Shown one piece after another: positions 25,843-33,893 of a DNA stretch of 64,000 bases. How positions within the stretch are numbered: the stretch's first letter is position 1; each line of letters starts with the position of its first letter. Source of the stretch: Granulicella pectinivorans (GTDB lineage: Bacteria > Acidobacteriota > Terriglobia > Terriglobales > Acidobacteriaceae); assembly GCF_900114625.1 (NCBI RefSeq), contig NZ_FOZL01000001.1, positions 4,030,001-4,094,000 of the forward strand, read 5' to 3'. The translations under genes were made by a program, and so were the position numbers. Under the pieces are notes generated by a model. That model worked only from the letters and a program-made list of their open reading frames with translations, was not told the origin of the DNA and did no database searches.

Positions 25843-26856
25843 TTACTGCACAATTCCTTTCGGTCGCAGGCTCACCAATTCCACAGCACACGCGATTGCA
25901 TGCAGCGCCGTCAGCTTCAGGTTATCGGTGGCCAGCCAGAGCCACATGCGACGCGACGCGCCGGACTTTACCCTGACCATCACATCGCCCTGACCCGCCG
26001 CACTTACGTTACTCGGAACCTCGTCTTCCTCAGGAAGGTCGATATGCTCTCCGGCCAAAGCAGCAACGATCTCCGACGCTGGCATCCTCGCGCCAGCCTC
26101 CAACATCACCGAGGCGGCATACCCATGAAACACCGGGGCCTGCACCAGTTGCAGCGTCAACTCAGGCAGACGACCGGCCGCTCGGTATTCCCCTTCAATA
26201 CGCGCTGCCGTCTCGTCCATCCCCACCTTCGCCGCAATCCCCAGAGAAGGCAACAAATTGAACGCGACCTGCGCGTCGAACTCCTCCTGCGGCAGGCTCT
26301 GAAACGACAACAGATTCACCGTCTGCTGATGCATCTCATCCATTCCAGCCTGGCCCCGCTCCGAGGCCGGCACCAGCACCGTCGCAGCCATCAGATTCAC
26401 ACCCAGCCGGGTGCATCGCGCACCGACCAGCCCAAGCATCACCACCACGGGATGCGCAGGAATGACCACAGACGTTCCCAGATTCATCAAGCTGCCTGCG
26501 CCCTGCGCTTCCGCGATCCACGGAGACCGGACAATCGCTCCGGCCTCGCCTCGCAGTGCGGTTGTCAGATCGATCACCGCAATCCCTGCTTTTACCGCTT
26601 CCGGCCCGTACTTTCGGGCCTGGTCCGCCGTTCCTGCAAAGAAAACCAGATCCAGCCCCGAGAACGCGCTCGGCTCAACGCTTCGGATGAACGACGCCTC
26701 GTCGCCCAACGAAGTCAACTGCCCCGCGGCCTCTTCCTCATCCAGCAAGGCGACCTCAGCCGCAGCCAGTACAGACGATCCGAGCTCTTCCGCCAGTTCT
26801 TTGCCAAGCAGCGACGACGCGCCAACGATCCCAATCCGCAACCGAGTTCCCTCCAT
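25843..26856 (-). CDS. Aspartate-semialdehyde dehydrogenase-like protein lacking the catalytic Cys (Usg-like)
   Basis: 337 aa. The N-terminal NAD(P)-binding fold has 'RIGIVGASSLLGKELAEEL', followed by an ASADH-type dimerisation domain ('LNLMAATVLVPASERGQAGMDEM', 'QVAFNLLPSLG'). Where true Asd has the catalytic N-C-S/T, this protein has 'IPAHPVVVML', and the catalytic His region reads 'PVFHGYAASV'. It is therefore probably not an active ASADH, like the Usg-1 paralogues. The ATG at 26856 overlaps the pssA stop by one base (TAATG), so it is the last gene of a psd-pssA-usg operon. Its role there is unknown. Confidence 0.82.
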   Translation of the reverse strand: MEGTRLRIGIVGASSLLGKELAEELGSSVLAAAEVALLDEEEAAGQLTSLGDEASFIRSVEPSAFSGLDLVFFAGTADQARKYGPEAVKAGIAVIDLTTALRGEAGAIVRSPWIAEAQGAGSLMNLGTSVVIPAHPVVVMLGLVGARCTRLGVNLMAATVLVPASERGQAGMDEMHQQTVNLLSFQSLPQEEFDAQVAFNLLPSLGIAAKVGMDETAARIEGEYRAAGRLPELTLQLVQAPVFHGYAASVMLEAGARMPASEIVAALAGEHIDLPEEDEVPSNVSAAGQGDVMVRVKSGASRRMWLWLATDNLKLTALHAIACAVELVSLRPKGIVQ

Positions 26857-27725
26857 TATGCCGGCAACCCTGCTGCCCTGCGCCGTCCTCTGCCCCAAGA
26901 GTAGGCCAACCGCGCCACCACACCCGAGACCAGGTACCCCAGCGCAATCAGCATCAACATATCTTCCGAATCCAGATAAATCAGCGTACCGATCGCGGCA
27001 ATCAGCACAAAGACCCGGTAGGTCTTCTTACCGTCCGTGCCGACTTCCTTACCGCTCCAGAAGCGCCAACTGCTCACCATCAGGAAGCCCGTGCCGATGA
27101 TCAGGCCGACCCACAACAGCGACATGCGCCAGTCATCGATCGGCGACCCGTGAAAGTAGTGAACCACCGCGGCAATCACGCCTGCGCCAGCCGGAATCGG
27201 CATACCGACAAAGTATTTCCGTCCAGGCCGCCCAGGATTCTTCGGCTGCGGATTCACGCTCACGTTGAACCGCGCCAAACGGCTCGCCCCGCAGATCAGG
27301 AAAAGGAAACAGACCGCCACGCCTAGCGAAACCAGCTTGTCGAGCATCAGCGGATGGGCCGGAATGGGAATCATCCGGAACCCCCAGATGTAGGCCAACA
27401 CCGCCGGCGCCACACCGAACGTGATCACGTCCGCCAGCGAGTCCAGCTCCTTGCCAAACGCGCTGGTCGTATTCGTGCGCCGCGCAACCTGGCCATCGAG
27501 CCCGTCGCACATCACCGCCACGCCAATCGCCAGCGCAGCCCGGTCGAAGTACGCCTGCTGCGTGACCGAGCCCTGGATGCTCTGCGTGATCGCATAGAAG
27601 CCCGCAGCGATATTGGCGGCCGTGAACAGCGACGGCAGGACATAAAGTCCTCGCCGCGGCTGTCCCTTGGCGGGTGCTGCGTGTGTCTCGTCCACGGCTG
27701 AGCCTCCCTGCTGTGCTTCCTGCAT
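26856..27725 (-). CDS. pssA: CDP-diacylglycerol--serine O-phosphatidyltransferase
   Basis: 289 aa. It makes phosphatidylserine from CDP-diacylglycerol and serine in the membrane. The CDP-alcohol phosphatidyltransferase signature is complete: 'CDGLDGQVARR' followed by 'FGKELDSLADVITFG' with all the metal-binding Asp residues. About six to eight membrane helices follow from 'YVLPSLFTAANIAAGFYAI'. The start is the ATG at 27725, which overlaps the psd stop by one base; the longer open frame upstream lies in psd in another frame and is spurious. It supplies the substrate for the neighbouring psd gene. Confidence 0.96.
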   Translation of the reverse strand: MQEAQQGGSAVDETHAAPAKGQPRRGLYVLPSLFTAANIAAGFYAITQSIQGSVTQQAYFDRAALAIGVAVMCDGLDGQVARRTNTTSAFGKELDSLADVITFGVAPAVLAYIWGFRMIPIPAHPLMLDKLVSLGVAVCFLFLICGASRLARFNVSVNPQPKNPGRPGRKYFVGMPIPAGAGVIAAVVHYFHGSPIDDWRMSLLWVGLIIGTGFLMVSSWRFWSGKEVGTDGKKTYRVFVLIAAIGTLIYLDSEDMLMLIALGYLVSGVVARLAYSWGRGRRRAAGLPA

Positions 27726-28366
27726 CAGGCCGACACCGCCGCCCGAATCACCGAAGGCAGCTCCGCAAGCACCGTCGTTCCACCGACCACGCGCGAGCCC
27801 GTCTTCACCTTCAGCACTGCCTCGGCCGGCATCAGCACATCCACGCGCGAGCCGAACTTGATCAGTCCAACCCGCTGTCCGCGCTCTACCTTCTGACCTT
27901 CCTTGACCGCGCACACAATCCTGCGCGCAATCAGCCCGGCGATCTGCTTGTACCCAACCTCGTACCCGCCGCCGTCGATCACGATCATCGTCTGCTCGTT
28001 CGTCAGTACGGCCTCGGCGCTCATCGCATTGATGAACGTGCCTTTGCGGTACTCCACATGCTTCACCACGCCGCTGATCGGCGCGCGATTCACATGCACG
28101 TCGAAGACGTTCAGGAAGATGCTCAGACGCAGACGGCTTCCGCTCGTCGTCTCGATCCACTCCGCCTCGGTCACCAGGCCGTCGCCAGGCGACACCACAA
28201 GCCCGGGCCCCGTCGGGATCACGCGTTCCGGATCACGGAAGAACCAAAGAAAAAACAGAGCCAGCACAATCGGAATCGCCGCCAGCCAGTGCATGCTCGT
28301 CAGCTTCCAAAGCAACACATCCACGACCATCAGGCCGAGCGCATAAAAAATCCCATCACGAACCAT
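27725..28366 (-). CDS. psd: Phosphatidylserine decarboxylase, short (archaeal-type) form
   Basis: 213 aa. It converts phosphatidylserine to phosphatidylethanolamine. An N-terminal membrane helix pair (to ~residue 42) is followed by 'FFRDPERVIP', 'SPGDGLVTEAEWIE', 'SIFLNVFDVHVNRAPISG' and, near the C-terminus, 'IKFGSRVDV'. The Gly-Ser in the last motif is the self-cleavage site that creates the pyruvoyl group. The short length matches the archaeal/Gram-positive-type enzyme. It is the first gene of the operon, with an ATG 143 bp from the rimI 3' end. Confidence 0.95.
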   Translation of the reverse strand: MVRDGIFYALGLMVVDVLLWKLTSMHWLAAIPIVLALFFLWFFRDPERVIPTGPGLVVSPGDGLVTEAEWIETTSGSRLRLSIFLNVFDVHVNRAPISGVVKHVEYRKGTFINAMSAEAVLTNEQTMIVIDGGGYEVGYKQIAGLIARRIVCAVKEGQKVERGQRVGLIKFGSRVDVLMPAEAVLKVKTGSRVVGGTTVLAELPSVIRAAVSA

Positions 28367-28509
28367 AGATCTCCATTATAAGGCCGTATCCCGCACTGCT
28401 CGTTAGCGTTCTGTCTCTTGTTTGTCCATGCAACGGAAATCCCCAATAAAGTCGGACAAATCAACACGTTATGATGCAACTCCCCACACAAAGGAGACCC
28501 AGCGCACAC

Positions 28510-28977
28510 TCACCGCGCCACATCCGGACGCTCCATCAGGACCGCATCTTCCAGGGGCTCCCGATAATACCCCGTCCTACGCCCGACCTCCAAAAAACCG
28601 AGCCCCTGGTACAGACGGATCGCCCCCAGATTCGAAGCCCGCACCTCCAGCCTCACCGCCTCCGCACCACACTCTCTGGACCACCCTATCACCGCCTCGC
28701 ACAACGCCCGTCCCACCCCTCGCCGGCGCGCCTCGGCCTTCACCACCACATGCTCCAACTCCGCCTCCTTCTCCCCTCCTACAGCGAGGACCATTCCGAC
28801 CGCGAACCCCAGCACGCCATCCCAAACAAAAACCCTGCGGCGCACGGCAGAACCTTCCACGCCACCCGCCAACGCCTCCCGGTATTGGGCCTCCGTCCAG
28901 TGCGGTCCTTCGGCGGCGCCACGCTCAACTGCCAGAATCGCCGCCAGGTCATGCCATCCCGCAACGCGCACGCTCAA
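28510..28977 (-). CDS. rimI: Ribosomal protein S18-alanine N-acetyltransferase
   Basis: 155 aa GNAT acetyltransferase. The acetyl-CoA motif A is 'ELEHVVVKAEARRRGVGRAL', and motif B is 'LEVRASNLGAIRLYQGLGFLEVGRRTGYY', typical of RimI. It probably acetylates the N-terminus of S18, though other protein substrates are possible. The start is a TTG that overlaps the tsaB stop (TTGA), so the two are translationally coupled. Pairing of rimI with tsaB is a common bacterial arrangement. Confidence 0.9.
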   Translation of the reverse strand: MSVRVAGWHDLAAILAVERGAAEGPHWTEAQYREALAGGVEGSAVRRRVFVWDGVLGFAVGMVLAVGGEKEAELEHVVVKAEARRRGVGRALCEAVIGWSRECGAEAVRLEVRASNLGAIRLYQGLGFLEVGRRTGYYREPLEDAVLMERPDVAR

Positions 28978-29615
28978 GGGGCCACCCGCCCTACCATCGG
29001 CTTCGCAAAGATCTCCCCGTCGGTCCGGCGCAGGTAGTTCGCATCCCCCAGCACCCCCTCGCCCTCATTCTCCAACCCGGCCAACACCAGCCCGAGCGCA
29101 TCCCCGGCGGAAGGCTCCGGTATTGCCTCAACACCCCATCCCATCAGCTCCTCCAGCACCTTCTCCTCGCAGGCCATCACCGTGCCTCCCTCAGCGAGAA
29201 GCGCCTCCAGCTCTTCCTTCTTCACCAGCCGCTCTCCCTCGCTCCCTCCATCCCGAAAACGCCCGTAGTAGAACTCCCCCCGCCCCGCATCCAGCAAGGC
29301 ATGCACCAGTCCCTCGCTCCCGGCAAGCAGAGCCAGCCGGGAAACCCCCACCAGCGGAATCCCCTGCGCCTCACAGATGCCCTTGCCGACGCTCAGCCCC
29401 GTCCGCACCCCGGTAAACGATCCCGGCCCATTCACTACCCCTACGACCTCCAGGTCGGCGACCGTCCATCCCGCGGCGCCAAGCACCTCCCGTACGGCAG
29501 GCAGCACACCCTCCGAAAACGTCCGGGGAGGCAGCACCGCCGCTGCCAGCACAACCCCATCCGCCACCGCCACCGAACCCTCCACCCCACATGTATGAAT
29601 CAACAAAGCCCGCAT
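28974..29615 (-). CDS. tsaB: tRNA threonylcarbamoyladenosine biosynthesis protein TsaB
   Basis: 213 aa. The ASKHA-type fold is shown by 'MRALLIHTCGVEGSVAVADG', 'VVNGPGSFTGVRTGLSVGKGI' and 'VHALLDAGRGEFYYGRF'. TsaB is the scaffold partner of TsaD/TsaE in making t6A37 of ANN-decoding tRNAs. The ATG overlaps the stop of the MeaB-epimerase gene by one base (TAATG). It is the middle gene of the operon meaB-mce, tsaB, rimI. Confidence 0.93.
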   Translation of the reverse strand: MRALLIHTCGVEGSVAVADGVVLAAAVLPPRTFSEGVLPAVREVLGAAGWTVADLEVVGVVNGPGSFTGVRTGLSVGKGICEAQGIPLVGVSRLALLAGSEGLVHALLDAGRGEFYYGRFRDGGSEGERLVKKEELEALLAEGGTVMACEEKVLEELMGWGVEAIPEPSAGDALGLVLAGLENEGEGVLGDANYLRRTDGEIFAKPMVGRVAP

Positions 29616-30871
29616 TACTTCCCTCCCTCAACCAGTTCCATCAAAACCCCGCCTGTGCTCGCCGGATGCACAAAGAAATACCGATGACCGCCCGCACCCA
29701 CCCGAATCGCATCGCTAACCAGCCGCACGCCCTGCGTCTTCAGCCTCTCAAACATCGCATCGATCCCTTCGACCCGCAGCGCCACGTGATGCAGCCCCTC
29801 GCCCCGCCGGTCCAGAAACCGCCCAATCGTTGTGTCCGCCGAGAGCGCCTCCAGCAACTCGATCCTGCTTGTGCCCAGCGAAATCATCGCCACTCGCACG
29901 CCTTCATGCTCCACCGTCTCCACCCCATTCACGGCGAGACCAAGCCCCTCGTAAAATCCTCGGGCCGCATCGATCTCCCTCACCGCAATCCCAAGATGAT
30001 CGAGCGCCAACCGCCCGTGCCACAAATCAGGGTGCGCCACATCTCGCTTCCGAGATATGGGTATCGCGCTTCGACCCGCTACCGATCGCACCATATGTAT
30101 TAGGTCCGCCACTCCATCCCCAGTGGTCCCCACCGTCTTCACCACCGGAACAGCCCTCCCGCCGGCCACCAGCCCTTGCATCGCCACAAGCTCAGCCTCG
30201 ACCCCCTCCGCCCCACCCCGGTCGGCCTTGTTCACGCAGAACACATCCGCCACCTCCATGACCCCGGCCTTCAAAGCCTGCACCTCATCTCCCATCCCCG
30301 GCACAAGCACCAGCACGACGACATCCACCATCCCCGAGACAGCCACCTCATCCTGCCCCACCCCAACCGTCTCGACGATCACGATATCCCGACCCGCCGC
30401 CTCCATCACCAGGCAAGCTCCCTCCGCCGCACGTCCGACACCTCCGGCAACACCGCGCGAAGCCATGCTTCGAATCAGAACGCCGTCGTCTCCACTAAAG
30501 CCCTGCATCCGGATCCTGTCTCCCAGCAAAGCCCCTCCGGTAAGTGGGCTCGAAGGATCCACCGCAACGACTCCGACGGTCTCCCCGCCAACCCGCAGCA
30601 GACGTACCATCTGATCCACTAAAGAGCTCTTCCCCGCCCCGGGAGCCCCTGTCACACCAATCCGCAGGCCGCGTCCACCGCGCTCTTCGATCAAGCTCCG
30701 GCAGCCCGCCAACAGTCTCTCAGCCTCGGCTTCACCACGCTCCACGAACGAGATTGCCCGGGCCACCGCCCGGACCTCCCCAGCCTTCAGCCGTCCGAGC
30801 ATCGCCTCTAAAGCCAACTTCGCCTCCAAACCCATCAACCAGCGATCATACCTTTCCGCAGCTTCCCGCAC
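29615..30871 (-). CDS. meaB: Fusion of MeaB GTPase and methylmalonyl-CoA epimerase
   Basis: 418 aa. Residues ~20-285 are a MeaB/ArgK-type G3E GTPase with GAPGAGKSS (75-83), 'VVAVDPSSPLTGGALLGDRIRM', 'VETVGVGQDEV' and the specificity motif 'NKAD'. Residues ~288-418 are a methylmalonyl-CoA epimerase of the glyoxalase/VOC fold: 'LDHLGIAVREIDAARGFYEGLGL', 'EGLHHVALRVEGI' and 'MELVE' supply the metal ligands His/His/Glu. MeaB protects and reloads B12-dependent methylmalonyl-CoA mutase; the epimerase makes its substrate. No mutase gene lies in the window. Start: GTG at 30871 with an AGGAGG; ATG at 30835 is an alternative. Confidence 0.93.
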   Translation of the reverse strand: MREAAERYDRWLMGLEAKLALEAMLGRLKAGEVRAVARAISFVERGEAEAERLLAGCRSLIEERGGRGLRIGVTGAPGAGKSSLVDQMVRLLRVGGETVGVVAVDPSSPLTGGALLGDRIRMQGFSGDDGVLIRSMASRGVAGGVGRAAEGACLVMEAAGRDIVIVETVGVGQDEVAVSGMVDVVVLVLVPGMGDEVQALKAGVMEVADVFCVNKADRGGAEGVEAELVAMQGLVAGGRAVPVVKTVGTTGDGVADLIHMVRSVAGRSAIPISRKRDVAHPDLWHGRLALDHLGIAVREIDAARGFYEGLGLAVNGVETVEHEGVRVAMISLGTSRIELLEALSADTTIGRFLDRRGEGLHHVALRVEGIDAMFERLKTQGVRLVSDAIRVGAGGHRYFFVHPASTGGVLMELVEGGK

Positions 30872-31032
30872 TCATCCGGTTCCTCCTCGAAACAAATACG
30901 AGACTGTCCAGCGTCCAAACACTGGAAACAGATCAACCCGGATTGAGCCTTTGCCCCAACCCCATCTTGCTGTATACCGAATGGGTATTCGATCCTGCTT
31001 CCCTGCAGCTATTCCAATCTCCCGCGAGCCCT

Positions 31033-31680
31033 ATGCACACGACCATCGAGAGCCACGGCACCACCATTCGCCTCAACCAGATCGAGCCCACCACAGACAC
31101 CCTCCACCCCGCCATCGTCTACTTGCACGGAGCCGGGGGCGACACCACCTACTGGCCCGACCGCCTCGCTCCGTATATCCACCAGTCCCGCTTCGCCTTC
31201 TACGCTCCGCATTACCTCGACCGCACCCACGACCGGCACGCCACCCCCGACATCATCTTCGACGGCGTCCACGTCCCGCAGTGGCTCGAGACCGTGACCG
31301 ACGCCCTCGACTACGTCCGCTCGCGCCCCAACGTCGACCCCAACCGCATCGCCCTGGTCGGCGTATCGCTGGGTGCGTTCCTCTCCCTCGCCCACGCCTC
31401 GCTCCACCCCGGCATCCGCTGCATTGCCGAGATATCCGGCGGGATCGTCGAACCCTTCGCCTCGCATGCCACCAGCGCCTACCCACCCACCCTCATCCTG
31501 CACGGAGAGATTGATCAGGTCGTCGCCATCGATCAGGCGCGTGCCCTGGAACAGCGTCTCCAGACTCTCGGCATCGCCCACGAGCGCCATATCCTTCCCG
31601 GGGAGACACACTACTTCACCGCACCCGCAGCTCACCGCATTGTCGAATACATCGCCGACTTCTTCGAACGCTATTTGTAG
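31033..31680 (+). CDS. Alpha/beta-hydrolase (esterase/dienelactone-hydrolase-like)
   Basis: 215 aa cytoplasmic hydrolase. The oxyanion-hole region is 'IVYLHGAGGDTTYW', the nucleophile elbow 'VGVSLGAFLSL' (Ser), the acid 'LHGEIDQVV' (Asp) and the base 'GETHYF' (His), giving a complete catalytic triad in DLH/prolyl-oligopeptidase-like order. The substrate cannot be predicted. The ATG at 31033 is chosen because the region upstream in frame is non-coding and belongs to the opposite meaB promoter area. Confidence 0.86.
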   Translation: MHTTIESHGTTIRLNQIEPTTDTLHPAIVYLHGAGGDTTYWPDRLAPYIHQSRFAFYAPHYLDRTHDRHATPDIIFDGVHVPQWLETVTDALDYVRSRPNVDPNRIALVGVSLGAFLSLAHASLHPGIRCIAEISGGIVEPFASHATSAYPPTLILHGEIDQVVAIDQARALEQRLQTLGIAHERHILPGETHYFTAPAAHRIVEYIADFFERYL

Positions 31681-31837
31681 TGCCTGGCGCTCAGGGGAAA
31701 CGGCTTATGCCTTGCTTGGAGAACACGGGATTCTCCACGAGCCGAATCAAAATATATCAACCCCTTGTCCCATCCCGTCCCTCCGGGTACCCTGAGCTTG
31801 CACACCAGCTTAACTGCCCACAAAGGGGATTCCATCC

Positions 31838-32401
31838 ATGAAGCGCATCTCGTCCCTCGCCGTCCTCGCCTCCCTTTCGATCTCCGGAGCCCTCTCGATC
31901 CCTGTCTGCGCCCAGATGGCCCACGGCCCCACCGCTCCCGCTCCCTACCTCGGTCCGGCCGGTGAGGTCCTGCGCAGCTACACCAATCTCAAAGGCAACA
32001 TCGTGAAGGCGGCGGAAAAGATGCCGGCCGAAGACTACGGCTACAAGGCCGGCCTCGACATCCGCACCTACGCCCGCGTTGTCAACCACGTCACCGAAGC
32101 TCAGTCCCACACCTGCTCCGCCCTGCTCGGTACAAAGTTCGAGTCCGAGATGGTTCCTGCAGACACCGCCGACAAGGCCACCATCGTCGCCAGCCTGAAG
32201 GCCTCCTTCGACCTCTGCGACAAGGCCTACGCCACCCTCACCGACACCAACGTCACTGAGGCGATCCAGATCGGCCCCAACAAGCGTTCGCGCATCGGCG
32301 CAGCCTGGGGCAACGTCTCGCATGACAACGAGCAGTACGCCATCCTCTCCTTCTACCTGCGTCTCAAGGGCCTCATCGCCCCCACCCCAAGCGAGAAATA
32401 A
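31838..32401 (+). CDS. Exported DinB-like four-helix protein
   Basis: 187 aa. A Sec signal peptide (cleavage after 'VCAQ' near residue 26) precedes a DinB/YfiT-like four-helix bundle with metal-ligand-like His residues in 'RVVNHVTEAQ' and 'GNVSHDNEQY'. DinB-like proteins are metal-dependent thiol transferases or of unknown role; a secreted form is common in Acidobacteria. It is followed after 8 bp by tatD, so they are probably co-transcribed. Confidence 0.82.
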   Translation: MKRISSLAVLASLSISGALSIPVCAQMAHGPTAPAPYLGPAGEVLRSYTNLKGNIVKAAEKMPAEDYGYKAGLDIRTYARVVNHVTEAQSHTCSALLGTKFESEMVPADTADKATIVASLKASFDLCDKAYATLTDTNVTEAIQIGPNKRSRIGAAWGNVSHDNEQYAILSFYLRLKGLIAPTPSEK

Positions 32402-32409
32402 GACAACGC

Positions 32410-33240
32410 ATGCTCATCGACTCACACGCCCACCTGGACAGCTTCGAAGACCTAGAAGCTGTCCTCGCTCGTGCCCGTGACGAGAACATCTCCACCATTC
32501 TCGCCATCGGCATCGGCGAAGGCCCCGAAACCATGCATCAGGCCCTCGCCATCGCCAAGTCCCACACCGGTGTGCCCGCGATCTTCGCCTCGGTCGGCAT
32601 CCATCCTCAGGAGGCTCACCAGGCCACTCCGGAGGCCCTCGCCGACCTCGCTCGCCTCGCTGCCGACCCCAAAGTCATCGCAATCGGCGAGATCGGCCTC
32701 GACTACTACCACTTCGACAACCCCGACATCCCCACCCAGCAGGCTGCCTTCATCTCCCAGTTGAAGATCGCCAACGACCTCCGCAAGCCGATCCTCATCC
32801 ACTGCCGCACCTCTGAGCTCGCCCGCCCCGACGCCAAGGCGAAGTACGGCGACGCCGACGCATGGGAGGATCTTTTGTCCATACTTTCCACACATTGGCC
32901 CACGTCCAACCAGGGAATTATGCACTGTTTTTCTGGTTCTGTGGACCACGCCGCACGGTCCGTCGAGGCCGGTTTCTACCTGTCATTCGCCGGAAATCTC
33001 ACCTATCCCAAGTCCGACGAAATCCGCCAGGCTGCCCAGAAAGCCCCGGAAAACCGCATTTTGGTAGAGACCGACTCCCCTTTCCTGGCCCCTATCCCCT
33101 ACCGCGGACAGCGCAACGAGCCAGCCCTGGTCACCCACACCGCCAGCCTTTTAGCCAACCTTCGCGGCCTCACCACCGAAGCCCTCGCCGAACTGACAAC
33201 AAACAACTTCCACCGCCTCTTCCCCACCACCATGCGGTAG
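32410..33240 (+). CDS. tatD: TatD-family metal-dependent hydrolase (DNase)
   Basis: 276 aa TIM-barrel amidohydrolase fold. Metal ligands are visible in 'LIDSHAHLDS', 'IGEIGLDYYH', 'ILIHCRTS', 'IMHCFSGS' and 'ETDSPFLAP', in the order expected for TatD/YcfH. Members act as 3'-5' exonucleases on DNA/RNA in repair and turnover. Its ATG is 8 bp after the DinB-like gene. Confidence 0.95.
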   Translation: MLIDSHAHLDSFEDLEAVLARARDENISTILAIGIGEGPETMHQALAIAKSHTGVPAIFASVGIHPQEAHQATPEALADLARLAADPKVIAIGEIGLDYYHFDNPDIPTQQAAFISQLKIANDLRKPILIHCRTSELARPDAKAKYGDADAWEDLLSILSTHWPTSNQGIMHCFSGSVDHAARSVEAGFYLSFAGNLTYPKSDEIRQAAQKAPENRILVETDSPFLAPIPYRGQRNEPALVTHTASLLANLRGLTTEALAELTTNNFHRLFPTTMR

Positions 33241-33266
33241 AATCGCCTTCGAGGAAACATAAGGAT

Positions 33267-33770
33267 ATGGCAGCAGATAACAGCTTCGACGTCGTCAGCA
33301 AAGTAGAGCTCCAGGAAGTGAAAAACGCCATCGATCAGGCCAGCAAAGAGGTGAACGCCCGCTTCGACCTCAAGAGCTCGAAGTCGAAGATCGAGTTGGC
33401 AGATGGGGATGAGGCCATCCAACTCGCGTCGCAGGACGAGTACACCCTGTCAGCCGTCATCGAGATCCTCTCGCAAAAGCTGGTCAAGCGTGGCATCTCG
33501 TTGAAAAACCTCGAGTATGAAAAGATCGAACCGGCCTCTAACTCCTCTGTCCGCCAGAAAATCAAGCTGAAGCAGGGCATCGCCTCCGACAACGCGAAGA
33601 AAATCGTCGCGGTGGTCAAAGATTCGAAGCTGAAGGCGCAGGCCAGCATCCAGGGTGACACTGTACGCGTGGTCTCCAAGGATCGCGACGTCCTGCAGCA
33701 GATTATGGCCAAGCTCCGCGGCGGCGACTTCGGCGTCGAAATTCAGTTCACGAACTTCCGCTCGAACTAA
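33267..33770 (+). CDS. yajQ: YajQ-family nucleotide-binding protein
   Basis: 167 aa, the normal length for YajQ. Hallmarks are the N-terminal 'MAADNSFDVVSKVELQEVKNA', 'RFDLKSSKSKIEL', 'KQGIASDNAKKIV' and 'KLKAQASIQGDTVRV'. Family members bind cyclic di-GMP or tRNA and affect gene regulation. It starts 26 bp after tatD with AAGGAT upstream. The longer open frame that runs through tatD in another frame is spurious. Confidence 0.95.
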   Translation: MAADNSFDVVSKVELQEVKNAIDQASKEVNARFDLKSSKSKIELADGDEAIQLASQDEYTLSAVIEILSQKLVKRGISLKNLEYEKIEPASNSSVRQKIKLKQGIASDNAKKIVAVVKDSKLKAQASIQGDTVRVVSKDRDVLQQIMAKLRGGDFGVEIQFTNFRSN

Positions 33771-33777
33771 TCGCGGC

Positions 33778-33808
33778 GGTGAGCGCAGGGCTTCAATCCG
33801 CGCTCACC
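33778..33808 (+). terminator. Possible terminator after yajQ
   Basis: GGTGAGCGC (33778-33786) pairs with GCGCTCACC (33800-33808) around a 13-nt loop, then a short T-containing tail. It lies 8 bp past the yajQ stop. The tail is weak. Confidence 0.5.
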
Positions 33809-33893
33809 TTGTCGCTCCCATCAAACGGCCCTGGTCTTCGCATCAGGCCGATTACCGGATGCAGGTGAACGTCCTGTTAGTCTGTTACTCAGA

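Noticed and set aside
27726..28160. N-terminal 145-residue extension of pssA
   Set aside because: It lies within psd in another frame, is Arg/Asp-rich and unlike any phosphatidyltransferase. The ATG at 27725 overlaps the psd stop as expected.
28422..29687. 421-aa Pro-rich open frame opposite rimI and tsaB
   Set aside because: Shadow of well-recognised minus-strand genes; composition is typical of antisense frames in high-GC DNA.
30544..31032. 163-residue N-terminal extension of the alpha/beta-hydrolase
   Set aside because: It is antisense to the meaB 5' end and low complexity; the hydrolase fold begins after the ATG at 31033.
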